64,000 nucleotides of DNA from Virgibacillus sp. LDC-1 (GTDB lineage: Bacteria > Bacillota > Bacilli > Bacillales > Amphibacillaceae). A program made the translations under genes and the position numbers. The notes beneath the pieces are model-generated. The model saw only the letters and a program-made list of their open reading frames with translations, searched no databases and was not told where the DNA came from. Shown here piece after piece: positions 1 to 13,198 of the stretch (its first letter is position 1; the number at the start of each line of letters is the position of its first letter). Location: the NCBI RefSeq assembly GCF_030137545.1, contig NZ_JARUVL010000011.1, positions 26,177 to 90,176 of the forward strand, in the 5' to 3' direction.

Positions 1-2316
1 GTTGAAGGCCGCGCGATCCGCTTACATCCACTCGTTTGTACAGCGTATAACGCTGACTTTGATGGGGACCAAATGGCGGTTCACGTTCCATTATCTGCGG
101 AAGCACAAGCAGAAGCTAGAATCTTAATGCTAGCAGCCCAAAACATTCTTAACCCGAAAGATGGTAAGCCGGTTGTTACGCCATCACAGGATATGGTATT
201 AGGTAACTATTACCTCACACTAGAGCGCGAAGGTGCGATTGGTGAAGGTAGCATATTTAAGGATGTCAATGAGGCAATCATTGCATATCAGAATGGATAT
301 GTTCATTTGCACACACGTGTTGCTGTAAAAGCATCCAGTGTGAATAACAAAACATTTAATGAAGAACAGCAAGGACAATTGCTCCTTACCACCGTAGGGA
401 AATTAATCTTCAATGAAATTTTGCCAGATTCATTCCCATATATTAACGAACCAACAAAGTTAAACCTTGAAGTTCGTACACCTGAAAAATATTTTGTGGA
501 AAAAGGTACAAATATCAAAGAAGAAATTAAAGCGCGTGAAATTGTGAAGCCATTTAAAAAAGGTTTCCTAGGAGACATCATTGCAGAAGTGTTCAAACGC
601 TTTAAAATCAGTGAGACTTCTAAAATGCTTGACCGAATGAAAAACCTCGGTTTTAGATATTCTACAAAGGCAGGTATGACTGTTGGGGTATCTGATATCG
701 TTGTATTAGCTGAAAAAGATGAAATTCTTATTGAGGCACAAGAGAAAGTAGATAGAGTACTAAAGCAATTCCGTCGTGGATTAATCACAGAGGAAGAGCG
801 TTATGATCGTGTTATTGCCATTTGGTCACAGGCGAAGGATACAATCCAAGATAAGCTAATGGACTCCCTGGATAACCGAAATCCAATCTTTATGATGAGT
901 GATTCTGGAGCAAGGGGTAACGCATCCAACTTTACACAGTTAGCTGGAATGCGTGGTCTAATGGCCAACCCGGCTGGACGTATCATTGAATTACCGATCA
1001 AATCAAGCTTCCGTGAAGGTTTAACCGTTCTAGAATACTTTATTTCTACACACGGAGCGCGTAAAGGATTAGCCGATACAGCATTGAAGACAGCTGACTC
1101 TGGTTACCTAACACGTCGTCTCGTTGATGTGGCGCAAGATGTAATCGTTCGTGAAACGGATTGTGGAACAGATCGTGGTTTGGCTGTTGCTGCACTAACT
1201 GACGGCTCTGAAATGATTGAGCCATTAATCGATCGATTAATTGGTAGAACAGCATTTGAAACAGTGAAACATCCAGAGTCAGGCGAAGTGATTGTGGATC
1301 GTAACGAAATGATTACAGAAGATCAAGCAAAACAAATCGTAGAAGCTGGTATTGAAGAAGTTACCATACGCACAGTGTTCACATGTAACACGAAGCACGG
1401 TGTATGTAAGAAATGTTATGGACGTAACCTCGCTACAGGTGATCAGGTAGAAGTTGGAGAAGCAGTCGGAATCATTGCTGCTCAATCTATCGGAGAACCT
1501 GGTACACAGTTAACAATGCGTACCTTCCACACAGGTGGGGTAGCTGGAGACGATATTACCCAAGGTTTACCTCGTATCCAAGAGCTATTCGAAGCTCGTA
1601 ATCCGAAAGGGCAGGCTGTAATTAGTGAACTTTATGGTACTGTACACGAGATTCAAGAAGCGAAGGATAAACAAGAGATTATCGTTCAAGGAGAAGTTGA
1701 ACAACGTGCATACGCTGTTCCTTACAATGCTCGCTTGAAGGTTTCCGTAGGTGATGAAGTAATTGCTGGTCAAGAGCTAACGGAAGGATCTGTTGATCCA
1801 AAAGAATTAATCCGTGTGCAAGGCGTAGAAGGTGTTCAAGATTATCTATTACGCGAAGTACAACGTGTTTACCGTATGCAAGGGGTTGAAATTGGTGATA
1901 AGCACGTAGAAGTAATGGTGCGCCAAATGCTTCGTAAGATTCGGGTCGTTGATTCAGGAGAAACAGACGTACTCCCAGGATCATTACTTGAAATTCATCA
2001 ATTCCGTGAAGCGAACCGAAAAGTTCTTCAAGAAGGAAAACAACCTGCAGTCGGTAAACCAGTATTACTTGGAATCACGAAAGCATCACTTGAGACAGAT
2101 TCCTTCTTATCAGCAGCATCCTTCCAGGAGACTACACGTGTCCTTACAGATGCAGCGATTAAAGGTAAGCGTGATGAATTACTCGGATTAAAAGAGAACG
2201 TAATTATTGGTAAGCTTGTGCCAGCTGGAACTGGGATGCAACGCTATCGTAAAATTCAAGCCCCTACATTTGAGACAGAAGAAGCAGTTGAAGAGGCTGA
2301 AGAAACGATACAATAA
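1..2316 (+). CDS. rpoC: DNA-directed RNA polymerase subunit beta' (5'-truncated by window edge)
   Basis: This is the C-terminal 771 residues of the beta' subunit; the reading frame is open from base 1, so the gene begins upstream. The catalytic magnesium-binding motif NADFDGDQ lies at about nt 49-72. A zinc site is formed by Cys codons at about 1162, 1384, 1405 and 1414, and the trigger-loop segment [10 protein letters not shown] follows near nt 1510-1540. Together with beta (rpoB, presumably just upstream) it forms the RNA polymerase active centre. The Bacillus protein is about 1,200 residues, so roughly a third is missing on the left. The first ATG in the window (nt 73) is internal and not a start. 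Confidence 0.98.
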   Translation, partial: VEGRAIRLHPLVCTAYNADFDGDQMAVHVPLSAEAQAEARILMLAAQNILNPKDGKPVVTPSQDMVLGNYYLTLEREGAIGEGSIFKDVNEAIIAYQNGYVHLHTRVAVKASSVNNKTFNEEQQGQLLLTTVGKLIFNEILPDSFPYINEPTKLNLEVRTPEKYFVEKGTNIKEEIKAREIVKPFKKGFLGDIIAEVFKRFKISETSKMLDRMKNLGFRYSTKAGMTVGVSDIVVLAEKDEILIEAQEKVDRVLKQFRRGLITEEERYDRVIAIWSQAKDTIQDKLMDSLDNRNPIFMMSDSGARGNASNFTQLAGMRGLMANPAGRIIELPIKSSFREGLTVLEYFISTHGARKGLADTALKTADSGYLTRRLVDVAQDVIVRETDCGTDRGLAVAALTDGSEMIEPLIDRLIGRTAFETVKHPESGEVIVDRNEMITEDQAKQIVEAGIEEVTIRTVFTCNTKHGVCKKCYGRNLATGDQVEVGEAVGIIAAQSIGEPGTQLTMRTFHTGGVAGDDITQGLPRIQELFEARNPKGQAVISELYGTVHEIQEAKDKQEIIVQGEVEQRAYAVPYNARLKVSVGDEVIAGQELTEGSVDPKELIRVQGVEGVQDYLLREVQRVYRMQGVEIGDKHVEVMVRQMLRKIRVVDSGETDVLPGSLLEIHQFREANRKVLQEGKQPAVGKPVLLGITKASLETDSFLSAASFQETTRVLTDAAIKGKRDELLGLKENVIIGKLVPAGTGMQRYRKIQAPTFETEEAVEEAEETIQ

Positions 2317-2342
2317 TTATTGTTTTACATGCTTGAAATAAA

Positions 2343-2408
2343 ATAGGTATGGTGCGTGTAGGAAAAATGTTTTTAGAATGATAAAAAACACCTACACGCA
2401 CATCCTAT
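2343..2408 (+). terminator. Hairpin downstream of rpoC
   Basis: A long inverted repeat (left arm 2343-2362, right arm 2391-2408, one mismatch/bulge) has a 28-nt A/T-rich loop. It lies 27 bp after the rpoC stop. There is no clean T-run after the right arm, so it may be a processing or partial termination site between the rpoBC and str transcripts rather than a canonical terminator. Confidence 0.45.
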
Positions 2409-2457
2409 CTATTACAAAAAAAAGACGGAAGTAACAACAAAAAAGTTAAAATTTTAA

Positions 2458-2486
2458 TTGACATTAAAAAACGAGAATGATACTAT
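2458..2486 (+). promoter_or_regulatory. Sigma-A promoter of the str operon
   Basis: TTGACA at 2458-2463, a 17-bp spacer and TACTAT at 2481-2486 form a near-consensus vegetative promoter. It sits about 50 bp before the K-turn protein gene, where the str operon promoter lies in B. subtilis. Confidence 0.75.
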
Positions 2487-2533
2487 ATTCAAGGTGCTTC
2501 CGTTTTATTATTGTTACTTTGGAGGATGCGTAG

Positions 2534-2785
2534 ATGTCTTATGAAAAAGTGACACAGGTTAAATCCCGTGCCATTATTGGTCTAAAACAGACATTGAAAG
2601 CTATGAAAAATGGCGAAGTAGATGAAGTTTACGTCGCAAATGATGCAGCACAACACATTACGAAAAAAGTGGTGGATTTAGCAAACACACTCGATATCCC
2701 ATGCTATCATGTTGATTCAATGAAAGATCTAGGTGTTGCGTGTGGAATAGATGTTGGTGCGTCAACGGTAGCAATAAAGCGATAA
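2534..2785 (+). CDS. rplGB: L7Ae/L30e-family K-turn RNA-binding ribosomal-like protein (YbxF/RplGB type)
   Basis: An 83-residue protein of the L7Ae/L30e fold, matching Bacillus YbxF in length and position (between rpoC and rpsL). Family members bind kink-turn RNA. The conserved pattern of an N-terminal helix with GLKQTLKAM, a central VYVANDAAQHI strand-helix and the C-terminal CGIDVGAS segment is visible. The RBS ggagg lies 8 nt before the ATG. It is the first gene after the str promoter and likely co-transcribed with rpsL. Its exact role in the ribosome is not evident from sequence. Confidence 0.9.
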   Translation: MSYEKVTQVKSRAIIGLKQTLKAMKNGEVDEVYVANDAAQHITKKVVDLANTLDIPCYHVDSMKDLGVACGIDVGASTVAIKR

Positions 2786-2838
2786 GAGTTTTGGTGGAAC
2801 GATGTTTCACGAAGGCTTTGTTTTTTACTTTAAGATGA

Positions 2839-2883
2839 ACCACCTGGATGTGTGGGATTACAATAATCCTTGCCGTTCGTGGT
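2839..2883 (+). promoter_or_regulatory. Possible leader hairpin upstream of rpsL
   Basis: An outer stem accac/gtggt (2839-2843 with 2879-2883) encloses a perfect hairpin ggatta-caa-taatcc (2855-2869). A T-rich stretch follows at about 2884-2901. The arrangement resembles an attenuator or ribosomal-protein leader, but no known class could be matched by eye. Confidence 0.35.
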
Positions 2884-2935
2884 TTTCTAATTCTTTTTTT
2901 GAGATATTTGCAAACTAGAAGGGAGGAAAACAAGA

Positions 2936-3355
2936 ATGCCTACTATTAATCAACTCGTCCGTAAAGGTCGTGTAAGTAAGCCGAAAAAATCAGACTCTCC
3001 AGCGCTTAACAGAGGGTATAACAGCTTCAAAAAGAAAATGACAAATGTTAATTCACCACAAAAACGTGGCGTATGTACACGTGTTGGTACATTAACTCCG
3101 AAGAAGCCAAACTCTGCTCTTCGTAAATATGCGCGTGTTCGTTTGTCGAACAACATGGAAGTAACAGCATACATTCCTGGAATTGGTCACAATTTACAAG
3201 AACACAGTGTTGTATTGCTTCGTGGTGGTCGTGTAAAAGACTTACCAGGGGTTCGTTACCACATTGTACGTGGTGCATTGGACACAGCAGGTGTTGAAGG
3301 ACGTGCACAAGGACGTTCTAAATACGGTACAAAAAAGCCAAAAGAAAAGAAATAA
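2936..3355 (+). CDS. rpsL: 30S ribosomal protein S12
   Basis: A 139-residue S12 of the small-subunit decoding centre. The conserved segments [17 protein letters not shown] and [16 protein letters not shown] are intact; these loops contact the A-site codon-anticodon helix and are where streptomycin-resistance substitutions occur in other bacteria. The resistance-associated lysine in KKPNS is wild type, so a streptomycin-sensitive allele is expected. RBS gggagg lies 8 bases before the ATG. rpsG follows after 38 bp in the standard str order. Confidence 0.98.
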   Translation: MPTINQLVRKGRVSKPKKSDSPALNRGYNSFKKKMTNVNSPQKRGVCTRVGTLTPKKPNSALRKYARVRLSNNMEVTAYIPGIGHNLQEHSVVLLRGGRVKDLPGVRYHIVRGALDTAGVEGRAQGRSKYGTKKPKEKK

Positions 3356-3393
3356 TGTAGTAACAACTCAGAAATAGGAAAGGAGGGGGACAT

Positions 3394-3864
3394 ATGCCAC
3401 GTAAAGGACCAGTACCTAAACGCGATGTCTTACCGGATCCACTTTATAATTCAAAATTAGTAACTCGTTTAATCAACCAAATCATGGTGGACGGAAAACG
3501 AGGAAAAGCAGAGAAGATTTTATACAATGCTTTTGAACTTGTTGGAGAAAGAAGCGGCCAAAATCCAATGGACGTTTTCGAACAAGCAATGAAAAATGTA
3601 ATGCCTGTACTTGAGGTTAGAGCACGCCGTGTTGGAGGATCGAACTATCAAGTACCAATGGAAGTTCGCCCTGACCGTCGTCAAACTTTAGGTTTACGCT
3701 ACCTCGTTAACTATGCACGTCTTCGTGGAGAAAAAACGATGGAAGAGCGTTTGGCAAATGAAATTCTTGATGCATCTAATAACACTGGAGCATCTGTTAA
3801 GAAACGTGAAGAAATGCATAAAATGGCAGAAGCGAACAAAGCATTCGCTCACTATCGCTGGTAA
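3394..3864 (+). CDS. rpsG: 30S ribosomal protein S7
   Basis: A 156-residue S7, the primary 16S rRNA-binding protein that nucleates the 30S head and lines the mRNA exit and E site. The RR(V/T)[11 protein letters not shown] signature lies at residues ~77-90 and the length equals that of Bacillus S7. It is preceded by a strong aaaggaggggg RBS and followed 38 bp later by fusA. It ends in the typical HYRW. Confidence 0.98.
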   Translation: MPRKGPVPKRDVLPDPLYNSKLVTRLINQIMVDGKRGKAEKILYNAFELVGERSGQNPMDVFEQAMKNVMPVLEVRARRVGGSNYQVPMEVRPDRRQTLGLRYLVNYARLRGEKTMEERLANEILDASNNTGASVKKREEMHKMAEANKAFAHYRW

Positions 3865-3902
3865 AACAAACCAAATAAGGTTTATAGGAAGGAGAAGAAT
3901 AC

Positions 3903-5981
3903 ATGGCAAGAGAGTTCTCCTTGGAAAAGACGCGTAATATTGGGATTATGGCACATATTGATGCAGGTAAGACCACAACTACTGAGCGTATTCTTTTCTA
4001 CACAGGACGTATTCATAAGATTGGTGAAACACATGAAGGTGCTTCACAGATGGACTGGATGGAGCAGGAGCAAGAACGTGGTATTACAATCACCTCTGCT
4101 GCTACAACTGCTCAATGGAAAGGTCATCGTATAAACATTATCGATACACCAGGACACGTAGACTTCACAGTGGAAGTTGAAAGATCATTACGTGTACTTG
4201 ATGGAGCAGTAACTGTACTTGATGCACAATCAGGTGTAGAGCCACAAACAGAAACAGTATGGCGTCAAGCAACAACATACGGTGTACCGCGAATTGTATT
4301 CATTAACAAAATGGATAAAATCGGTGCAGATTTCCTTTACTCTACAGGTACTTTAAAAGACCGTCTAGGAGCAAATGCTCATCCGGTTCAGCTTCCTATT
4401 GGTGCTGAAGATCAGTTCGAAGGAATCATCGACCTTATTAACATGGAAGCACACTTCTATACAGATGATCTTGGAACAAAGGATGAATCTCGTGAGATTC
4501 CTGCAGAATACAAAGAGAAGGCTGAAGAGCTTCGTGCATCTCTTGTTGAAGCAGTGTCTGAGCTAGACGAAGAATTGATGATGAAGTTCTTAGAAGGAGA
4601 AGAAATCTCCAATGAAGAGCTTAAAAAAGCAATTCGTCAAGCTACATTAAATGTTGAATTTTACCCAGTATTCTGTGGTTCAGCATTTAAAAACAAAGGG
4701 GTTCAATTAATGCTTGATGGCGTTTTAGACTTCCTACCAGCACCTACAGACGTAGCTTCAATTGAAGGTGTTGTACCTGGCACTGAAGAAGAAGTAACAC
4801 GCCCATCTGATGACAAAGCGCCATTCTCTGCTTTGGCATTTAAAGTTATGACAGACCCATTTGTTGGAAAGCTAACATTCTTCCGTGTGTATTCCGGAAC
4901 ATTAGAATCAGGTTCTTATGTTAAGAACTCTGTGAAAGATAAGCGTGAACGTGTAGGACGTATCCTACAAATGCACGCAAACCACCGCGAAGAAATCTCT
5001 GTTGTATATAGTGGAGAAATTGCTGCGGCAGTTGGTTTGAAAGATACATCAACAGGAGATACACTATGTGATGAAAAGAATCCAGTTATTCTTGAATCTA
5101 TGGAATTCCCTGATCCAGTTATCTCTGTTGCGATTGAACCTAAAACAAAAGCAGATCAGGATAAAATGGGTATCGCTCTCGGTAAGCTAGCAGAAGAAGA
5201 CCCTACATTTAAAACTGAAACAAATGCAGAGACAGGGCAAACAATTATTTCTGGAATGGGTGAACTTCACCTTGATATTATTGTTGACCGTCTAAAGCGT
5301 GAGTTTAAAGTAGAAGCAAACGTAGGAGCTCCACAGGTTGCTTATCGCGAAACATTCCGCTCTGCTGCTGATGTAGAAGGTAAATTTGTTCGCCAATCTG
5401 GTGGACGTGGACAGTACGGACATGTATGGATTCATTTCGAGCCGAACGAAGAAGGAGCAGGCTTCGAATTCGAAAACAAAATTGTCGGTGGTGTTGTACC
5501 TCGTGAATACATCCCTGCGGTTGAAGCTGGAGTGAGAGATGCAATGGCAAACGGTGTGTTAGCTGGCTATCCATTAATCGATGTAAAAGCTGCACTCTAT
5601 GATGGAAGCTATCACGATGTCGACTCAAACGAGATGGCATTTAAAATCGCTGCATCCATGGCTTTGAAAGCTGCTAAAAACAAATGTAACCCTGTAATTC
5701 TTGAGCCGATTGAAAAAGTTGAAATCGTTGTTCCAGAAGAATACATGGGAGACATCATGGGTGATGTTACATCACGCCGTGGTCGTGTTGAAGGTATGGA
5801 AGCACGTGGTAATGCGCAAGTAATCAAAGCGTTTGTCCCACTTTCTGAAATGTTTGGTTATGCAACTGCATTACGTTCAAACACACAAGGACGTGGAACA
5901 TATACAATGCACTTTGATCACTATGAAGAAGTACCAAAGAGTATTTCTGAAGAAATTATCAAGAAAAATGCAGGCGAATAA
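3903..5981 (+). CDS. fusA: Translation elongation factor G
   Basis: A 692-residue GTPase that translocates tRNA-mRNA on the ribosome and helps recycle ribosomes. All G motifs are present: [13 protein letters not shown] (P-loop, residues ~17-29), RGITITSA (switch I), DTPGHVDF (switch II) and NKMDKIGAD. Domains II-V follow, with the GRGQYGHV segment of domain IV and a C-terminal [10 protein letters not shown]. Length matches Bacillus EF-G (692). It is transcribed with rpsL-rpsG, and tuf lies 128 bp downstream. Confidence 0.98.
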   Translation: MAREFSLEKTRNIGIMAHIDAGKTTTTERILFYTGRIHKIGETHEGASQMDWMEQEQERGITITSAATTAQWKGHRINIIDTPGHVDFTVEVERSLRVLDGAVTVLDAQSGVEPQTETVWRQATTYGVPRIVFINKMDKIGADFLYSTGTLKDRLGANAHPVQLPIGAEDQFEGIIDLINMEAHFYTDDLGTKDESREIPAEYKEKAEELRASLVEAVSELDEELMMKFLEGEEISNEELKKAIRQATLNVEFYPVFCGSAFKNKGVQLMLDGVLDFLPAPTDVASIEGVVPGTEEEVTRPSDDKAPFSALAFKVMTDPFVGKLTFFRVYSGTLESGSYVKNSVKDKRERVGRILQMHANHREEISVVYSGEIAAAVGLKDTSTGDTLCDEKNPVILESMEFPDPVISVAIEPKTKADQDKMGIALGKLAEEDPTFKTETNAETGQTIISGMGELHLDIIVDRLKREFKVEANVGAPQVAYRETFRSAADVEGKFVRQSGGRGQYGHVWIHFEPNEEGAGFEFENKIVGGVVPREYIPAVEAGVRDAMANGVLAGYPLIDVKAALYDGSYHDVDSNEMAFKIAASMALKAAKNKCNPVILEPIEKVEIVVPEEYMGDIMGDVTSRRGRVEGMEARGNAQVIKAFVPLSEMFGYATALRSNTQGRGTYTMHFDHYEEVPKSISEEIIKKNAGE

Positions 5982-6022
5982 TTGATTTTTTCTGCAATCT
6001 AACGTATAACTTTTGTTGAAGG

Positions 6023-6058
6023 CTTAGAAATAACGTGATAAGAAATGTGATTTCTAAG
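6023..6058 (+). promoter_or_regulatory. Perfect 9-bp hairpin in the fusA-tuf intergenic region
   Basis: cttagaaat (6023-6031) pairs perfectly with atttctaag (6050-6058). An A/T-rich stretch precedes the tuf RBS aaaggagg (6095-6102). It could be an mRNA processing or stability element, or a weak attenuator, allowing tuf to be expressed above fusA. This role is an inference from position. Confidence 0.4.
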
Positions 6059-6109
6059 TTTATAAATAAAACTATAAATTCATTTATTTATTTAAAGGAG
6101 GAACTATAA

Positions 6110-7300
6110 ATGGCTAAAGAAAAATTTGACCGCTCCAAATCGCACGTTAACATTGGTACTATTGGACACGTTGACCATGGTAAAACAACGTTAACTGCTG
6201 CGATTACAACTGTAATGCACAAGAAATCTGGTAAAGGTACTGCTATGGCTTATGACCAAATTGATGGTGCACCAGAAGAAAAAGAACGTGGAATTACAAT
6301 TGCAACTTCTCACGTTGAGTATGAAACAGACACTCGTCACTATGCACACGTAGACTGCCCAGGACACGCTGACTATGTTAAAAACATGATCACTGGTGCT
6401 GCGCAAATGGACGGAGCTATCCTTGTAGTATCTGCTGCTGATGGTCCAATGCCACAAACTCGTGAGCACATCCTACTTTCACGTAACGTTGGGGTACCTG
6501 CAATTGTTGTATTCCTAAACAAATGTGATATGGTTGATGACGAAGAATTACTAGAACTAGTTGAAATGGAAGTTCGTGATCTATTAACTGAATACGAATT
6601 CCCTGGTGATGATGTACCAGTAGTAAAAGGTTCTGCACTTAAAGCACTTGAAGGCGATGCAGAATACGAAGAAAAAATCGTTGAATTGATGGCTGCAGTT
6701 GATGAGTACATCCCAACTCCAGCACGTGATACTGAAAAACCATTCATGATGCCAGTTGAGGACGTATTCTCAATCACTGGTCGTGGAACAGTTGCAACTG
6801 GACGTGTTGAGCGCGGACAAGTAAAAGTTGGAGACGAAGTTGAGATCATCGGTCTTGCAGAAGAGTCTTCAAAAACTACTGTAACAGGTGTTGAAATGTT
6901 CCGTAAGCTTCTTGATTATGCAGAAGCTGGAGATAACATTGGTGCACTTCTACGTGGTGTATCTCGTGAAGATATCAGCCGTGGTCAAGTACTTGCTAAG
7001 CCAGGTACAATTACACCACACACAAACTTCAAAGCAGAAGTTTATGTTCTATCTAAAGAAGAAGGTGGACGTCATACTCCATTCTTCTCAAACTATCGCC
7101 CACAGTTCTACTTCCGTACAACGGACGTAACTGGTGTTATCCAACTTCCAGAGGGAGTAGAAATGGTAATGCCTGGCGATAACATTGAAATGACAGTAGA
7201 ATTGATCTCACCAATCGCGATCGAAGACGGAACTCGTTTCTCTATTCGTGAAGGTGGACGTACTGTTGGATCAGGCGTTGTTTCTTCTATCCAAAAATAA
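6110..7300 (+). CDS. tuf: Translation elongation factor Tu
   Basis: A 396-residue GTPase that delivers aminoacyl-tRNA to the ribosomal A site. G motifs GHVDHGKTT (residues ~19-27), [24 protein letters not shown] and NKCDMVDD are intact, and domains II and III follow with the usual [13 protein letters not shown]. Length equals B. subtilis EF-Tu. It closes the str operon and is followed by a strong intrinsic terminator. The only departure I note is TIATSHVEY where many species have TISTAHVEY, a conservative change. Confidence 0.98.
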   Translation: MAKEKFDRSKSHVNIGTIGHVDHGKTTLTAAITTVMHKKSGKGTAMAYDQIDGAPEEKERGITIATSHVEYETDTRHYAHVDCPGHADYVKNMITGAAQMDGAILVVSAADGPMPQTREHILLSRNVGVPAIVVFLNKCDMVDDEELLELVEMEVRDLLTEYEFPGDDVPVVKGSALKALEGDAEYEEKIVELMAAVDEYIPTPARDTEKPFMMPVEDVFSITGRGTVATGRVERGQVKVGDEVEIIGLAEESSKTTVTGVEMFRKLLDYAEAGDNIGALLRGVSREDISRGQVLAKPGTITPHTNFKAEVYVLSKEEGGRHTPFFSNYRPQFYFRTTDVTGVIQLPEGVEMVMPGDNIEMTVELISPIAIEDGTRFSIREGGRTVGSGVVSSIQK

Positions 7301-7315
7301 GTATTGATTTTCATT

Positions 7316-7348
7316 AAAAGAGGTTACGTGACGACGTAGCCTCTTTTT
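7316..7348 (+). terminator. Intrinsic terminator after tuf
   Basis: A GC-rich stem aaaagagg(t)tacg / cgta(g)cctctttt with a short loop runs straight into a T-run (7343-7348). It ends the str operon 15 bp after the tuf stop. Confidence 0.85.
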
Positions 7349-8027
<679 letters not shown>

Positions 8028-8054
8028 TTTTTTATTTAATAGGAGGTGTAACGG

Positions 8055-8684
8055 ATGACGAAAGGAATCTTAGGTCGTAAAATCGGCATGACACAGCTGT
8101 TTTCTGAAAGCGGAGAATTAATCCCTGTAACTGTTGTTCAAGCTGAGCCAAACGTAGTGCTTCAAAAGCGTACGATGGAAAACGATGGCTATGAAGCAAT
8201 TCAAATTGGTTTTGCTGATAAGAAAGAATCACGTTCAAACAAGGCTGAAAAAGGGCATGCTGAAAAAGCAAACACAACCCCTAAGCGCTACGTTCGTGAA
8301 ATCCGTAACGCAAACCTTGACGAATATGAAGTAGGTCAAGAGCTTAGCGTTGAATTATTTCAAGCGGGTGACATTGTAGATGTAACTGGAACTTCTAAAG
8401 GTAAAGGATTCCAAGGATCTATCAAGCGTCACAATCAATCACGCGGACCAATGGGTCACGGATCACATTATCATAGAGGTCCTGGTTCTATGGGAGCTGT
8501 TGATGCAATGCGCGTGTTCCCTGGTAAGAAACTTCCAGGACATATGGGTTCTGAACAAGTAACGATTCAAAATCTAGAAATCGTTAGTGTAGATACAGAA
8601 CGTAATTTACTTTTGATCAAAGGCAATGTGCCTGGAGCAAAAAAATCATTCGTGAAAATTACGAGTGCAATAAAGGCTAAATAA
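8055..8684 (+). CDS. rplC: 50S ribosomal protein L3
   Basis: A 209-residue L3, an early-assembling protein near the peptidyl transferase centre. It starts [16 protein letters not shown] and contains the loop [13 protein letters not shown], which reaches toward the catalytic centre; the glutamine methylated in some species lies in this region. Length equals Bacillus L3. RBS aggaggtg at 8041. Part of the contiguous rpsJ-rplC-rplD-rplW-rplB run. Confidence 0.98.
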   Translation: MTKGILGRKIGMTQLFSESGELIPVTVVQAEPNVVLQKRTMENDGYEAIQIGFADKKESRSNKAEKGHAEKANTTPKRYVREIRNANLDEYEVGQELSVELFQAGDIVDVTGTSKGKGFQGSIKRHNQSRGPMGHGSHYHRGPGSMGAVDAMRVFPGKKLPGHMGSEQVTIQNLEIVSVDTERNLLLIKGNVPGAKKSFVKITSAIKAK

Positions 8685-8710
8685 TCATAGACACGAAGGG
8701 AGGATATGTC

Positions 8711-9334
8711 ATGCCTAAAGTAGCACTATTTAAACAAGATGGTTCACAGGTCGGAGATATCGAATTGAATGATTCTGTATTTGGCATTGAACCAAACACA
8801 CATGTATTACATGAAGCAGTAGTGATGCAACGTGCATCATTGCGTCAAGGTACGCACAAGGTAAAAAACCGCTCAGAAGTACGCGGAGGCGGACGCAAAC
8901 CATGGCGTCAAAAAGGTACTGGTAGAGCTCGTCAAGGTTCTATTCGATCACCACAATGGGTTGGCGGTGGAACTGTATTTGGTCCAACACCACGTAGCTA
9001 CAGCTACAAGCTACCTAAAAAGGTTCGTCGTTTAGCTTTGAGATCTGCTTTATCTACTAAGGTAAAAGAAGAAAGCATTCTTGTATTGGAGAATCTAGCT
9101 TTTGAAGCTCCAAAAACAAAAGAGTTTGTTAACATGCTAACTGCATTAAACGCAAATGGAAAAACACTTGTTGTGACTACAGAAAAAGACGAAAACGTTG
9201 TACGTTCTGCTAACAACCTTCAAAAAGTAAAGGTTTTAACAGTTGAAGAGGTTAACGTTTTAGACTTGCTATTGCATGACAAGCTGATTTTAACAAAAGA
9301 TGCAGCTGAAAAAGCAGGGGAGGTGCTTTCATAA
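8711..9334 (+). CDS. rplD: 50S ribosomal protein L4
   Basis: A 207-residue L4 that lines the nascent peptide exit tunnel. The extended loop with [18 protein letters not shown] (residues ~60-77) is intact; changes there give macrolide resistance in other species, and none is evident here. The last base of the rplD stop is the first base of the rplW ATG, so translation is coupled. Confidence 0.98.
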   Translation: MPKVALFKQDGSQVGDIELNDSVFGIEPNTHVLHEAVVMQRASLRQGTHKVKNRSEVRGGGRKPWRQKGTGRARQGSIRSPQWVGGGTVFGPTPRSYSYKLPKKVRRLALRSALSTKVKEESILVLENLAFEAPKTKEFVNMLTALNANGKTLVVTTEKDENVVRSANNLQKVKVLTVEEVNVLDLLLHDKLILTKDAAEKAGEVLS

Positions 9335-9621
9335 TGAAAGATGCACGCGACGTAATCAAACGCCCTGTCATTACAGAAAACTCTGCTGATCTTATGGCGG
9401 AGAAAAAGTATACGTTTGAAGTAAACCCGAAAGCAAACAAGACGGAAATCAAAGATGCTGTTGAAACAATCTTTGGTGTAAAAGTCTTAAAGGTAAATAC
9501 AATGAACGTTAAAGGTAAGTTTAAAAGAATGGGACGCTATGGCGGATACCGTTCAGACCGTAAGAAAGCAATTGTTCAGCTATCTGAAGATAGCAAGGAA
9601 CTAGACTTCTTTGAAGCATAA
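9334..9621 (+). CDS. rplW: 50S ribosomal protein L23
   Basis: A 95-residue L23, located at the tunnel exit where it docks trigger factor and the signal recognition particle. The N-terminus [17 protein letters not shown] and the C-terminal loop [17 protein letters not shown] are typical. It overlaps the rplD stop by 1 base, with its RBS ggggagg inside rplD. Confidence 0.97.
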   Translation: MKDARDVIKRPVITENSADLMAEKKYTFEVNPKANKTEIKDAVETIFGVKVLKVNTMNVKGKFKRMGRYGGYRSDRKKAIVQLSEDSKELDFFEA

Positions 9622-9653
9622 GATTTTAACTTAACGTGAAGGAGGGAAAAAAG

Positions 9654-10484
9654 ATGGCGATTAAAAAATTCAGACCTACCTCAAATGGTAGACGTAATAT
9701 GTCTGTATTAGATTTTGCTGAAATCACTACAGACACTCCGGAAAAATCCCTATTAAGTCCACTACACAAACGCGGCGGACGTAATAACCAAGGGAAATTA
9801 ACGGTTCGTCATCAAGGCGGCGGGCACAAGCGTCAATACCGTATTATCGACTTTAAACGCGATAAAGATGGAATACCAGGACGCGTTGCTACGATCGAAT
9901 ATGATCCAAACCGCACAGCAAACATTGCTTTGATTCATTATGTAGATGGTGAAAAGCGTTATATATTAGCACCAAAAGGGTTAAAGGTTGGCCAAGAAAT
10001 TGAATCTGGAGAAAATGCAGATATCAAAGTAGGGAATGCGTTACCGTTAATAAACATTCCTGTTGGTACAATCATTCACAACATTGAATTAAAACCAGGC
10101 CGTGGTGGTCAACTTGTACGTTCTGCTGGTGCAGAAGCACAAATCCTTGGTCGTGAAGGTAAATACGTTCTTGTACGTCTTGGATCTGGCGAAGTACGTT
10201 TGATTCTAGCAACTTGCCGTGCTACAGTTGGCCAGGTTGGAAATCTTGAGCATGAACTTGTTCGTGTTGGGAAAGCAGGTCGTTCTCGTTGGTTAGGCAA
10301 GCGTCCTACTGTACGTGGATCTGTAATGAACCCGAATGATCACCCACACGGTGGTGGTGAAGGACGTGCGCCAATCGGACGTAAATCACCAATGTCACCA
10401 TGGGGCAAACCTACACTTGGTTATAAGACACGTAAACGTAATAAGCCGTCCGATAAATATATCGTTCGTAAACGCAAAAAATAA
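9654..10484 (+). CDS. rplB: 50S ribosomal protein L2
   Basis: A 276-residue L2, required for subunit association and peptidyl transferase assembly. The start at 9654 ([14 protein letters not shown]) follows aaggaggg; an upstream in-frame ATG at 9636 overlaps the RBS and is rejected. The C-terminal [13 protein letters not shown] segment with the conserved functional histidine is present, as is the basic tail. One residue shorter than B. subtilis L2 (277). Confidence 0.97.
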   Translation: MAIKKFRPTSNGRRNMSVLDFAEITTDTPEKSLLSPLHKRGGRNNQGKLTVRHQGGGHKRQYRIIDFKRDKDGIPGRVATIEYDPNRTANIALIHYVDGEKRYILAPKGLKVGQEIESGENADIKVGNALPLINIPVGTIIHNIELKPGRGGQLVRSAGAEAQILGREGKYVLVRLGSGEVRLILATCRATVGQVGNLEHELVRVGKAGRSRWLGKRPTVRGSVMNPNDHPHGGGEGRAPIGRKSPMSPWGKPTLGYKTRKRNKPSDKYIVRKRKK

Positions 10485-10540
10485 GGCGATAGGATGATGG
10501 GTAAGAAACCCGTTTCTTAACTCTGAAAGGAGGTTTATCC

Positions 10541-10819
10541 ATGGGTCGTAGTTTGAAAAAAGGACCTTTTGCAGATGACCATCTATTGAAAAAAATCGAT
10601 CAATTGAACGAAGGCGACAAAAAGCAGGTTATCAAAACTTGGTCACGCCGTTCAACTATATTTCCAACATTCGTTGGTCACACGGTAGCTGTATATGACG
10701 GTCGCAAGCACGTACCGGTTTATATCACAGAAGACATGGTCGGACATAAATTAGGTGAATTCGCGCCAACCCGCACGTATAAAGGGCACGCTGGCGATGA
10801 TAAGAAAACAAAACGCTAA
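10541..10819 (+). CDS. rpsS: 30S ribosomal protein S19
   Basis: A 92-residue S19 of the 30S head, which forms a complex with S13 at the subunit interface. [18 protein letters not shown] and the [18 protein letters not shown] block are diagnostic. RBS aaaggaggt lies upstream. rplV follows after 18 bp. Confidence 0.98.
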   Translation: MGRSLKKGPFADDHLLKKIDQLNEGDKKQVIKTWSRRSTIFPTFVGHTVAVYDGRKHVPVYITEDMVGHKLGEFAPTRTYKGHAGDDKKTKR

Positions 10820-10837
10820 TGAGAGGAGGCACTCCAC

Positions 10838-11179
10838 ATGCAAGCTAAAGCCGTTGCGAAATCAGTTCGTATTGCTCCTCGTAAAGTACGGTTAGTTATT
10901 GATTTAATTCGAGGAAAAAGTGTTGGTGAAGCAGTAGCAATACTCCGCCATACACAACGAGGTGCTTCTCCAGTCGTAGAGAAAGTTTTAAAGTCTGCTA
11001 TTGCTAATGCAGAGCACAACTACGAAATGGATCCGGATAGTTTAATCATTTCCGAAGCATTTGTAAATGAAGGAGTTACATTGAAACGCTTCCGTCCACG
11101 TGCACAAGGACGTGCAAGCAAAATCAACAAACGCACAAGCCACATCACAGTAGTGGTAACAGAAAAGAAGGAGGGATAG
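10838..11179 (+). CDS. rplV: 50S ribosomal protein L22
   Basis: A 113-residue L22 with the beta-hairpin that projects into the exit tunnel ([17 protein letters not shown], residues ~84-100). This hairpin is the site of macrolide-resistance deletions in other bacteria; it is full length here. Length equals Bacillus L22. It is separated by 3 bp from rpsC. Confidence 0.98.
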   Translation: MQAKAVAKSVRIAPRKVRLVIDLIRGKSVGEAVAILRHTQRGASPVVEKVLKSAIANAEHNYEMDPDSLIISEAFVNEGVTLKRFRPRAQGRASKINKRTSHITVVVTEKKEG

Positions 11180-11182
11180 TCA

Positions 11183-11824
11183 GTGGGGCAAAAAGTACAC
11201 CCAACGGGTCTTCGTGTCGGTATTATCAAAGACTGGGAGTCTAAATGGTACGCTGATAAAGACTACGCAGATCTTTTGCATGAAGATATTAAAATCAGAG
11301 AATATCTTGAAAACCGCTTAAGCACAGCTGCTGTATCTTCCATTGAAATTGAGCGTGCAGCAAACCGTGTTAATATTACTATTCACACTGGAAAGCCAGG
11401 TATGGTAATTGGTAAAGGCGGTTCTGAAGTTGAAGCATTACGTAAATCATTAAACAGCTTGACTGGCAAGCGTGTTCATATCAATATTGTTGAAATCAAG
11501 AAAGTAGATATTAACGCTAAATTGGTTGCAGACAACATTGCTCGTCAACTTGAAAATCGTATTTCATTCCGTCGTGCACAAAAGCAAGCAATCCAACGTG
11601 CAATGCGTGCAGGAGCAAAAGGAATTAAAACACAAGTTTCCGGACGTCTTGGAGGAGCAGATATTGCTCGTGCGGAACATTATAGTGAAGGAACAGTGCC
11701 ATTACACACATTGCGTGCTGATATCGATTACGGTACAGCAGAAGCAGATACAACCTACGGTAAGCTAGGAGTAAAAGTGTGGATCTATCGTGGTGAAGTC
11801 CTTCCAACTAAATCCAAAAAATAA
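11183..11824 (+). CDS. rpsC: 30S ribosomal protein S3
   Basis: A 213-residue S3 beginning at a GTG codon (11183), 4 nt after aaggaggga and 3 bp after the rplV stop, which points to translational coupling. It contains a KH domain with [12 protein letters not shown] (residues ~74-85) and lies at the mRNA entry channel, where S3 contributes to mRNA helicase activity. Slightly shorter than B. subtilis S3 (218) at the C-terminus. Confidence 0.97.
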   Translation: MGQKVHPTGLRVGIIKDWESKWYADKDYADLLHEDIKIREYLENRLSTAAVSSIEIERAANRVNITIHTGKPGMVIGKGGSEVEALRKSLNSLTGKRVHINIVEIKKVDINAKLVADNIARQLENRISFRRAQKQAIQRAMRAGAKGIKTQVSGRLGGADIARAEHYSEGTVPLHTLRADIDYGTAEADTTYGKLGVKVWIYRGEVLPTKSKK

Positions 11825-12467
<643 letters not shown>

Positions 12468-12491
12468 TAATGAGAGGAGGTTAGCCTCGGG

Positions 12492-12755
12492 ATGACTGAA
12501 CGTAATAATCGTAAAGTATACACAGGTCGTGTTGTTTCAGATAAAATGGATAAAACAATTACTGTGCTTGTAGAAACTTACAAGTTTCACAAATTGTATG
12601 GTAAGCGTGTTAAATATTCAAAGAAATTAAAAGCACATGATGAAAACAACCAAGCAAAGCTTGGAGACATCGTTCGTATCATGGAAACTCGTCCGCTATC
12701 AGCTACAAAACGCTTTCGTCTAGTTGAAGTTGTTGAAGAAGCGGTCATTATATAA
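12492..12755 (+). CDS. rpsQ: 30S ribosomal protein S17
   Basis: An 87-residue OB-fold protein that binds 16S rRNA early in assembly. The N-terminal [17 protein letters not shown] and C-terminal [18 protein letters not shown] are diagnostic. RBS gaggagg at about 12474. Length equals B. subtilis S17. Confidence 0.97.
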   Translation: MTERNNRKVYTGRVVSDKMDKTITVLVETYKFHKLYGKRVKYSKKLKAHDENNQAKLGDIVRIMETRPLSATKRFRLVEVVEEAVII

Positions 12756-12759
12756 TTAA

Positions 12760-13167
<408 letters not shown>

Positions 13168-13198
13168 GTAGAATTGTCCTGAAGGAGGTGCGTCAAGC

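Noticed and set aside
303..788. 161-residue minus-strand frame within rpoC
   Set aside because: It is the complement of a highly conserved rpoC region; similar shadows exist opposite tuf, fusA and oppD.
2471..2486. Fur-box-like gagaatgatac in the str promoter
   Set aside because: Only one half-site matches and the sequence is explained by the promoter spacer and -10 element; Fur control of the str operon is not expected.
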